A DNA stretch of 64,000 nucleotides from Amycolatopsis balhimycina FH 1894 (GTDB lineage: Bacteria > Actinomycetota > Actinomycetes > Mycobacteriales > Pseudonocardiaceae). Each line of letters starts with the position of its first letter. Position 1 is the first letter of the stretch. The translations under genes and the position numbers were made by a program. The notes under the pieces were generated by a model. That model was not told the DNA's origin, ran no database searches, and saw nothing but the letters and a program-made list of their open reading frames with translations. The stretch is taken from positions 6,449,533 through 6,513,532 of the forward strand of contig NZ_KB913037.1 in NCBI RefSeq assembly GCF_000384295.1. The letters are read 5' to 3'. Shown here one piece after another: positions 57,462 to 64,000 of the stretch.

Positions 57462-57905
57462 TCAGGTCCGCGGTTTTTCCGCGGCCACTCTCGTCCAGGT
57501 GGTCAGCTCGCCCTGTTCGATGCGCGTCACGGCCCGGACGAGGGTTTCTTCCCGGGTCGCCGCGTCGGCGTACGGTTCCGCGCCGATGTGGTAGAGCCGC
57601 CGCTCGGCGTCGATCGCTTCGCGGGCGGTGCTGTAGCGCAGGTAGTTGTCCTGCCAGTGGAACACCGACCGGAGGCCCGAACCGACGACGAGCACCGCGC
57701 CGATGATCGCCAGGGGCACCGTGCTCGTGGCACTGATCGCGGCGATGACGGGGATGCTGGCCGACAGCGCGAGCATCCCCACCTCGGACACCTTGTACCA
57801 CCGGCGGGACCGGATGGCGTGCGACCGGTACCAGTCGTAGGAGGCGTCGGCGATCGCGAGCCCCCGGCCTGGTTCGGGGCGCTCGGCGGGAACCGGGTCG
57901 TCCAT
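57462..57905 (-). CDS. SLATT-type (DUF4231) two-helix membrane protein
   Basis: This 147-residue protein has two adjacent transmembrane helices (VGMLALSASIPVIAAISAT and LAIIGAVLVVGSGLRSVF) preceded by SRRWYKVSE and followed by WQDNYLRYSTAREAIDAERR, the pattern of the SLATT/DUF4231 family. SLATT proteins are predicted pore-forming effectors in nucleotide- or NTPase-controlled conflict systems. GGGAGG lies 5 nt before the ATG. It is the last gene of a four-gene operon, 21 nt after the radical SAM gene. Confidence 0.8.
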   Translation of the reverse strand: MDDPVPAERPEPGRGLAIADASYDWYRSHAIRSRRWYKVSEVGMLALSASIPVIAAISATSTVPLAIIGAVLVVGSGLRSVFHWQDNYLRYSTAREAIDAERRLYHIGAEPYADAATREETLVRAVTRIEQGELTTWTRVAAEKPRT

Positions 57906-57926
57906 CGGACCTCCCTGTCGCACTGG

Positions 57927-59408
57927 TCAGCGGCCCGCGTACCGGAGCAGCCGCAATCCTTCCAGACGCACGGCTTGGGGGTAAATGGTCCGGTAGATGG
58001 CGCAGTTGGGCGAGCGGACGTCGAACCGGCCGGTGGCGCGGAAGGTCGCCGCGGCGCAGCCGCCGGAACACCAGTGGCGCCACGTGCAGTCGCGGCAGCC
58101 TTGCTTGTCCTCGACGAGCAGGTTCCGGATCCCGCGCGAGTCGTCGCGGACGGCCAGCACCGGGTCCACGGTCCGCACGTTGCCGAGCGTGTCGCCGATT
58201 TCCATGTGGCACTTGGCGATTCCGCCGCGCTGGTCGATCACGACGTAGTCGTCGCCGACGCCACAGGCGCGACGGCGGGGCGCGAGCAGCTGGCCCCGGT
58301 CCAGCACGCACCCCAGGACGCTCCACCGGGGCAGGTTTTCCTCGATCTCCGCGAACGCCGCTTCGAGGCCCGCGAGCATCGCCTTCTCTTCGTACTGGAG
58401 GTCGGCCACGGCCGACGAGCAGTCGTTGTCCCGGAAGAAGTTGAAGCTGAAGGTCAGGTCCCGCTCGAGAGCGAACCGGACGACCGGGCCGACCGCGTCG
58501 ACGTTCCGGCTGGTGATGGTGATCGAGATGTGCGGCCGGACGCCGGCCTCGAGCAACCGGCCGACGGTGCGGAGCACGAGGTGCGACGACCCCCGCCCGC
58601 CCACCGTGGGACGCTGGGCGTCGTGGGCCTCGCCGATGCCGTCGAGCGAGATCATCACCGCGATCCCGTGCTCGGTCAGCGCCGCCGCCAGCCGCCTGCC
58701 GATCGCGACGCCGTTGCTGAGCAGGACCGCGCTGAGCGTCAAGCCGGCCGCGTCACACCGTTCCCGCGCGTACTGGTGGAGATCCAGCAGGACGTCGGCG
58801 TTGAGGCTCGCCTCGCCGCCGGCGTATTTGAGGCGCAGCGCCGAAAATCCGTTCCGGACCGCCGAGCGGACGAGGGCGTCGACGGAATCCCGCCCGGTGT
58901 CCCGGGTCATGGCGTCGTCGGACTTGCTGACGTAGCAGTACGGGCACTTCAGGTTGCACTTGTTCGTGACGTGCAGCCAGGCGGTCAGTTGCCGGCTTTC
59001 CGCGAACCGGGGATCCGGGGGTGCGCCCGCGGGGTGCAGCAGGTCGTGCGCGAAAAGGTGGCGCACGGCCGCTTCCGCCGATTCGTCGCCGAATCCCGAC
59101 GCCGCGATCCCGCCGAACTCCAGGGGTGTGGCGAAAAGGTCGAGAAGGGCGCGTCCCCGCCGGTTGACGATCAGCACCCCGCCGTTCCCGTCCGGGTTGA
59201 ACAACGCGGTGTGCTCGTCGTCGACCGGGCATTCCACGATCTCCCGCGCGCGCACGAGCGGGCCGCCGGGTGGTTCGGCGGCCGCCCGGACGGCGCTCCC
59301 ACCACTCGGCGGGCAGGCGCAGTCCTCGCAGCTGTGGACGAGCAGCTCCTGCGCTCCCGGAATGTCCGAACCGGACAGTGCGACAGCGCGCTGGTCGCTG
59401 GAATGCAT
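57927..59408 (-). CDS. Radical SAM/SPASM peptide maturase with Cys-rich N-terminus
   Basis: This 493-residue enzyme has a radical SAM core with 4Fe-4S ligands Cys151, Cys155 and Cys158 (NKCNLKCPYCYV). A SPASM domain follows with Cys382, 400, 438, 441, 447, 451 and 469. Residues of about 50-128 look like a PqqD/RRE peptide-binding wing (ALFNPDGNGGVLIVNRRGRA). Residues 1-45 carry HSCEDCACPPSGGS, resembling a fused precursor or metal site. Such enzymes crosslink RiPP peptides. No separate precursor gene is visible. It lies between STAND and SLATT genes. Confidence 0.88.
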   Translation of the reverse strand: MHSSDQRAVALSGSDIPGAQELLVHSCEDCACPPSGGSAVRAAAEPPGGPLVRAREIVECPVDDEHTALFNPDGNGGVLIVNRRGRALLDLFATPLEFGGIAASGFGDESAEAAVRHLFAHDLLHPAGAPPDPRFAESRQLTAWLHVTNKCNLKCPYCYVSKSDDAMTRDTGRDSVDALVRSAVRNGFSALRLKYAGGEASLNADVLLDLHQYARERCDAAGLTLSAVLLSNGVAIGRRLAAALTEHGIAVMISLDGIGEAHDAQRPTVGGRGSSHLVLRTVGRLLEAGVRPHISITITSRNVDAVGPVVRFALERDLTFSFNFFRDNDCSSAVADLQYEEKAMLAGLEAAFAEIEENLPRWSVLGCVLDRGQLLAPRRRACGVGDDYVVIDQRGGIAKCHMEIGDTLGNVRTVDPVLAVRDDSRGIRNLLVEDKQGCRDCTWRHWCSGGCAAATFRATGRFDVRSPNCAIYRTIYPQAVRLEGLRLLRYAGR

Positions 59409-59455
59409 CGCGAAACCCTCTCACTGGCCGGACGACCCGGAACACGCGGGTGGTC

Positions 59456-62308
59456 TTAGTACAGTTGTTCGAGTCTAGCCAGCAAGGAAGTCGATCGGCT
59501 TTTCGTGGACCAGTCCTCGCGCAATCTGGCGTACCACCGGACCTGCGTTTCGGTGCTGAGCAGCGAGAAGAGCTGGTGGAATCTTTCGAACTCGCTCGCG
59601 ATGGCGGCGGCGCCGTGCGAACCCACCCGGCGATCCGCGAGGATGCGGAAACCCACGGAATAGTGGGTCAAGGCGTCGTCGAGCGTCTCCGACGCGGTGC
59701 CGTCGAGATTGTCGTGCAGGATCAGGTGACCTTGGAGCAGTTCCCAGCGGGCCTCGAGATCGGTGTAGTCGTATTCCTCGATCGCGCGCTCGATGTCGGC
59801 CACCCGCGATCTGATGAGGGCACGGTAGCGCGGGTCCCGGGTGCGGGTCCAGACCTCGTAGACGAGCTCCATGTACTCGATGAGGCCGGCCGAGACGAAC
59901 CAGCCGTCGGCGACCCTCGTGGCTTCGGTGACCGACTTGTCGAGGTAGTCGAGACCCGTGTCGGGGTCTTCGTCCCCGAAGATCCGCCCGGCGCGGTTGA
60001 GAGCGGAGGGGTACCACCTGATCGCGTAGTCGCGGCAGATCTCCAGGGAGCGCAGGATGATCTGCTTGGCCTGCGTGACCGGATCGGGGAGCAGTTCGTA
60101 CCCGGACTGGTGGGCCTGGAAGAGGCAGATCGCCTGTTCCTGGAGGATCATCCCGATCCACGGCCAGTTACGCAGAGTCGAGAAGCATGTCTCCGCCTGG
60201 GCATAGGATTTCCACGCCAGAGTGAACTTGCGTTCGTAGCGGTAGATCTCGCCCGACACGCTGTAGGAAACCGCGAGCTGGTGGTCCGAACCCAGCCGCC
60301 GCCGCACGGCGATCGCGGCTTCGATCAGGTTGCGGGCGTCGTCGTACTGACCGTGCAGGGCACGCAGGTACGCCCAGTTCGCCTGGATGGACGCGAGCTC
60401 TTCGCGGTCGGCGCTCGGACGGCCGGGGCCGACGACGGCGGCGATGACCTCGTAGGCCGAGTGGTAGTACGTGTCGGCCTGCTGCCACCGGCCGAGGTTC
60501 CTCGTGTAGTACCCGAGTTCCTTGTACGCCTGGGCCCGCCGGTGCTCCCGGTCCGGTGACGGCAGGCCGTCCGTGTACTCCAGCGCCAGATCGAAGTGGT
60601 GCTTGGCCAGCTCGACCTCGCCCGGGATGCCCATCCAGGCGTTGCCGCGCTCGTTCGCCAGCCGGTACCGCAGGTCCGCGTCGGCCTGGTCCTCCGGCAG
60701 CCGGTCGAGCAGCGACAACGCGGCCCTGGGCTGGGCGTTGTTGGTGAGGAACTGCGCGATCCTGATCCCGATGTCGAGGTACCGCAGCGGTGTCGTGACC
60801 AGCCAGGAGCGGAACCGCTCGATGACCACCCCGACGGCGTCCTCCAGCAGCGCCGTTTCCGAAGCCGGCGGCAGGAACCGCTCGAGCTCGTGGCACGCCA
60901 GCTCCTGGAAGTGCAGGTCGTGCTGGGCGGCGGCGGTGCTGAAGGTCTCGAGGAACAGCTCGGTGCCGCCTTCGAAGTCGCTCAGCAGCCGGTAGTACAG
61001 CGCGGCGGTGCGGAGCTGGTCGAACTCGCGTTTCCGGATGTCCAGCTCCGCGACCCGGCGGAACACGGCGTTGTCGGGGTCCTCGCCGGTGTCGAAGACG
61101 GTGGAAAGCTCGCCCACCACGGCCTCGTACTCGGCGCCGACCAGGCTTTCGTAGGCGTCGGACGCCCGCCGCCACATCTGGTGGCGCCACGTTTCGTCCA
61201 GGTCGTGCAGCGGGATCAGCCGCAGGCACAGCTCTTCGGCGAGGGCGTCGTGCAGGGTGACGTACCGGGCGTTGGCCCGGCGGCGGATCCAGGGGCGGCG
61301 GCACAGTTCCGTCCACGCCTGGTCCCAGTCGCCGACGCCGTCGGGGAGGTCCTGGTCGTCCATCAGGCGGCCCCACACCCGCTGGTCGATGCTGTGGCGG
61401 ACGACCGCGAGGCGTTTGATCGCCTCCGACCAGAAGTTCGCGCTGCGGTAGGGGGTGACCAGGCGGCGCCGGAAGTTCTCGCGCAGCGGACCGTCGCACG
61501 GCCCCTCTTCGGCCATTTCCGGCGGCGGATCGCGTCTCTGCAGGTAGTCGACGGCGAGGGCGAGCCAGAGCGGGTGTCCCGCCGTCAGGTCGGCCAGGTG
61601 TTCCTTCTGCTCCGCGGTGAGCGAATCGCCGAGCACGCTCGCGTCGAGGAAACCGACGGCGTCTTCGTGGCCGAAGCCGTGCAGCTCCATCTCCGTCACC
61701 GGGAGCGGGTTGCGGGGGTCGTCGAGGTGTTCGCGGATGGGGTCGCGCCCGCCCCAGCCGGTCGCCGGCCGTCCCGACAGGACGAACAGGGTGGCCGGGA
61801 GCCGGCGCATCCACTGGGTGAGGGTGATCAGCAGGTACGTGCTGCGGATCGTCTCGACGGTGTCGAGGGTGATGACCACGGTCGCGCCGGTCTTCTCGAC
61901 GAAGTCCGTGTAGCACTGCACGAACAGCTCGCGCATGCGCCGGTGGTGGCTGGCGATGGTGTCCCGGCCGATCCGGCGGGCCGAGTACTGCGGCAGCTGG
62001 GACAGGTAGGTGAGGAAGGGGCTGAAGAAGACCGCTTCGGGATCCAGCTCTTCGGCGACGACGCGCTGCAGGTTCTCCAGCAGCCAGAACTCGGAGTCGT
62101 CGATGTCGATCGGCGTGATCCAGTGCGTGTGGCGGTCCGGGCCGCCGCGGCGGGCCAGCGCGCGGACCATCTTCGTCTTCCCCACCCCGCCGACGCCGTA
62201 GATCAGCAGGACGCCGCTGTGGCGGGTGGACCGCACCCGGGCCACCTCGGCCAGGAGCTCGGCTTCCTCCCGGCGCGGCACGTAGTCGGTGACGGGCATC
62301 GGCTGCAT
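59456..62308 (-). CDS. STAND-type NTPase with TPR-like repeats
   Basis: This 950-residue protein has Walker A GVGGVGKTKMV at residues 38-48, Walker B VVITLDTVE at 144-152 and an LSGRPATGW sensor segment, followed by a winged-helix region. From about residue 480 it consists of helical TPR-like repeats (AQAYKELGYYTRNLGRWQQA, AVSYSVSGEIYRYERKFTLA). STAND proteins are signal-triggered oligomerising switches, NLR-like in defence. Its ATG overlaps the stop of the TIR gene (TGATG), so the two are coupled. The stop is a rare TAA. Confidence 0.88.
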   Translation of the reverse strand: MQPMPVTDYVPRREEAELLAEVARVRSTRHSGVLLIYGVGGVGKTKMVRALARRGGPDRHTHWITPIDIDDSEFWLLENLQRVVAEELDPEAVFFSPFLTYLSQLPQYSARRIGRDTIASHHRRMRELFVQCYTDFVEKTGATVVITLDTVETIRSTYLLITLTQWMRRLPATLFVLSGRPATGWGGRDPIREHLDDPRNPLPVTEMELHGFGHEDAVGFLDASVLGDSLTAEQKEHLADLTAGHPLWLALAVDYLQRRDPPPEMAEEGPCDGPLRENFRRRLVTPYRSANFWSEAIKRLAVVRHSIDQRVWGRLMDDQDLPDGVGDWDQAWTELCRRPWIRRRANARYVTLHDALAEELCLRLIPLHDLDETWRHQMWRRASDAYESLVGAEYEAVVGELSTVFDTGEDPDNAVFRRVAELDIRKREFDQLRTAALYYRLLSDFEGGTELFLETFSTAAAQHDLHFQELACHELERFLPPASETALLEDAVGVVIERFRSWLVTTPLRYLDIGIRIAQFLTNNAQPRAALSLLDRLPEDQADADLRYRLANERGNAWMGIPGEVELAKHHFDLALEYTDGLPSPDREHRRAQAYKELGYYTRNLGRWQQADTYYHSAYEVIAAVVGPGRPSADREELASIQANWAYLRALHGQYDDARNLIEAAIAVRRRLGSDHQLAVSYSVSGEIYRYERKFTLAWKSYAQAETCFSTLRNWPWIGMILQEQAICLFQAHQSGYELLPDPVTQAKQIILRSLEICRDYAIRWYPSALNRAGRIFGDEDPDTGLDYLDKSVTEATRVADGWFVSAGLIEYMELVYEVWTRTRDPRYRALIRSRVADIERAIEEYDYTDLEARWELLQGHLILHDNLDGTASETLDDALTHYSVGFRILADRRVGSHGAAAIASEFERFHQLFSLLSTETQVRWYARLREDWSTKSRSTSLLARLEQLY

Positions 62309-64000
62309 CAGCCACCTCCGGAGATGGTCTCGCCGAGCGTGCGGACGACGTCGTCGAACAGGCCTTCGTCGGAGCGCAGGAGCGAGGCGAACTCGAAGTC
62401 GGCGCCCAGCTTCTGGGTGACGTACCGGCTGAACTCCGCCGGGCCGAACCGTTCCGGCCTGCCGAACGCGGCCGACAGCTCGACCGTGGCGGCCAGCAGC
62501 TTCGGCCGCAGGTCCCGGTGCTCTTCCAGCCGGAGTTTCGTGGCTTCGTGCCACAGGCATTCGATCAGCACCACGCCCTGTTCGACGCCGGCGGGCGTCA
62601 CCGCCCACTTCTCGTAGAACTCCCGTGCCGTCACGTGCACGCCGAGCCGCGCCCGGGTGTCCGGGTGGTAGTACCGGTACAGCAGCCGCCGGATGGGCGG
62701 GTTGAGGACCTGCCACAGCTCCTCCGACGGGCTCGCCAGCAGCGCGGTCCGGCTCATCGCCTCCCACAGCCCGGTCTCGTCCCAGCCGGCGGCGCGCAGC
62801 GCGTCCGCGAGTTCGACGTCGTGCTCGATGTGGTGGCGCAGGTGCGACTGCGTGAAGATGCGGTAGGGGACGATCGCCCGCAACGTCAGCTCGAGCGCCT
62901 TCTTGCGGGCGGAGAGCTGATCCCCGCCGAACGGGAGCAGGCTGTCGGCGGCCAGCAGGTCTTCGCTGATGTACGGGCGGGCGACGGTGTCGAAGACGCC
63001 CTGGTGGCCGTTTTCGCAGTCGGCGAGCCGCATGAACGCGGTCTCCTCCGCCCATTGGAGTCCCTTGACCAGCAGCGCCGGCAGGCCCTCGCTCAGCTGG
63101 TGGAGCCCTTCGGCCCAGCGGTTCAGCCGGTCGGCGCCGAAGCTCCGCTTGAACTCGTGCAGGGCCTGCCGGACGACGCTGACGGTGAACTCGGTCAGCG
63201 GGAGCACCTGGAAGAGCACCGACGAGCCGCCCGAACTGCGGAAGCCCTGCCATTCGTCCTGCCGCCGCGTCCCGACCACCACGCTCATCCGGGTGTTTTC
63301 GTTGCCGCTGTCGCCGACGAGCTTGTAGATCTCCGTCAGCTCCCGGCGCAGCTGGTGCGCGGCCGGCTGTTCCAGCAGTTCGGCGCTGTCGAGCAGGAAG
63401 AGCTGGTGGCACGAGCGGTTGCTCACGACCGCCGCGGCCCGGTAACGGTCGTCTTCGGTGAAGGAACCGGCGGGTTCGGCCACGTCCAGGAGCTGGCACA
63501 GCACCTTGGCCCAGTCGGCGCGGTAGCCGGCGGGGAGGTTGCGCAGGTCGATCAGCCGGGCGCGCCAGTCCCCTTCCTGGAGCTCCCAGAGCAGCCGGTG
63601 GAGGAACCACGACTTCCCCATCCGCGGCGGGGAGACGACCAGCCAGAAGTCGTCCGTGCCGGTGGTGCCGAGGGTGGTCCGGATGCGCGTGAGCTCGTCG
63701 GTGCGGTTGCGGAAGACGTTCGGCGGTGTCCCGTTGGTGCCGCCTCCGGACGGCGCCGGCCGTTCCCGTTCCAGCACGGCCAGCGCGCGGTGCAGTTTCT
63801 GGTCGTCGACCGGTGCCTTCAGGTCGACCCAGGCGTAGGTGCGCAGGAACCCGGTTCCGTCGGTTTTCGTCGGAACGACCTCGAAGACGTAGACGAACTG
63901 CCGTTTCAGCTGGGTTTCGCGGTGAAAGGCGACGTCGCGTTCCCGGGCGCACCACGGCGAGGCGAGGGCGGCCGGGGAAATCAGCGCCACGAAGACGTCG
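62308..64000 (-). CDS. TIR-domain/P-loop NTPase protein (5' end beyond window)
   Basis: The visible 564 codons begin inside a TIR domain: FVALISPAALASPWCARERD contains the S-x-W-C-x-x-E pattern with the Glu that is catalytic in TIR NADases. A linker follows, then an NTPase module with a degenerate Walker A (SPPRMGKSWFLHRL) and a Walker B-like FLLDSAELLE. The C-terminal half is helical with a winged-helix-like part. It is the first visible gene of the operon. It may generate or sense a nucleotide signal for the downstream STAND and SLATT proteins; this is inference. Confidence 0.85.
   Translation of the reverse strand, partial: DVFVALISPAALASPWCARERDVAFHRETQLKRQFVYVFEVVPTKTDGTGFLRTYAWVDLKAPVDDQKLHRALAVLERERPAPSGGGTNGTPPNVFRNRTDELTRIRTTLGTTGTDDFWLVVSPPRMGKSWFLHRLLWELQEGDWRARLIDLRNLPAGYRADWAKVLCQLLDVAEPAGSFTEDDRYRAAAVVSNRSCHQLFLLDSAELLEQPAAHQLRRELTEIYKLVGDSGNENTRMSVVVGTRRQDEWQGFRSSGGSSVLFQVLPLTEFTVSVVRQALHEFKRSFGADRLNRWAEGLHQLSEGLPALLVKGLQWAEETAFMRLADCENGHQGVFDTVARPYISEDLLAADSLLPFGGDQLSARKKALELTLRAIVPYRIFTQSHLRHHIEHDVELADALRAAGWDETGLWEAMSRTALLASPSEELWQVLNPPIRRLLYRYYHPDTRARLGVHVTAREFYEKWAVTPAGVEQGVVLIECLWHEATKLRLEEHRDLRPKLLAATVELSAAFGRPERFGPAEFSRYVTQKLGADFEFASLLRSDEGLFDDVVRTLGETISGGG

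Noticed and set aside
57588..59459. 623-residue plus-strand frame opposite the radical SAM gene
   Set aside because: Antisense shadow; the minus strand carries intact radical SAM and SPASM motifs.
57462..64000. Canonical FxSxx-COOH (Fxs) system
   Set aside because: The maturase core reads NKCNLKCPYCY and no short ORF ending in FxSxx is visible in the operon; only the general composition is similar.

Overview
The window is chromosomal DNA of a high-GC actinomycete. Codon use, WhiB7, a GlnR-type box, UvrD2, UPF0182/PPA1309-type neighbours, leaderless GTG starts and intergenic repeat families all point to Pseudonocardiaceae, most probably Amycolatopsis. The genus is an inference from sequence character, not from a search. 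Almost everything is coding. No insertion sequence, integrase or CRISPR array was seen.

Layout. 1-2940: the 3' part of a 23S rRNA gene, 5S rRNA and the operon terminator. 2941-5651: a 21-bp-period repeat, a collapsed Lrp/AsnC-rhodanese gene pair, a class I glutamine amidotransferase and a PiT phosphate transporter. 5681-12045: a nitrogen block of glnE, a thioesterase and glnA (with a GlnR-type box), then RDD and DUF4191 genes, in an arrangement resembling the mycobacterial Rv2219-Rv2221c region. 12102-27849: uvrD2, whiB7 with a long attenuated leader, an ABC1-family kinase, a ThiF-like protein, a DUF2342 metalloprotease, a PDZ-Lon protein, PPA1309 and UPF0182, resembling Rv3193c-Rv3198c, with a methyltransferase and other small genes added. 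27917-30631: two identical initiator tRNAs flank a TetR-controlled FAD monooxygenase. 30999-40739: a PadR regulator, prfB, ftsE, ftsX, smpB and finally ssrA (tmRNA), with an amidohydrolase, an acyltransferase and a two-component system lying between smpB and ssrA.

41215-50646: an IclR regulator is divergent from a five-gene histidine utilisation operon (hutH, hutU, an AllC-like M20 hydrolase, hutF, hutI), followed by a convergent lnt-like gene. 50740-57360: a second PiT gene behind a PHO-box-like repeat, an unknown two-gene operon, a two-component system and a two-gene ABC exporter.

57462-64000, all on the minus strand, is the most unusual part. Four closely packed genes encode, in transcription order, a TIR/P-loop protein (its 5' end lies beyond the window), a STAND NTPase with TPR-like repeats, a radical SAM/SPASM peptide maturase with a Cys-rich N-terminus, and a SLATT (DUF4231) two-helix membrane protein. 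Conflict-type sensor and effector modules are combined with a RiPP-type maturase. It resembles Fxs-type (FxSxx-COOH) loci in general composition, but no FxSxx-COOH peptide is visible. It is the best candidate here for an undescribed system.

Three intergenic repeat families occur at two loci each: 21-bp-period tracts, 51-bp palindromes and a GTGAACGACTCGTTCA-type pair. Many genes have a TAnnnT box ending 6-8 nt before the start codon, which suggests widespread leaderless transcription.
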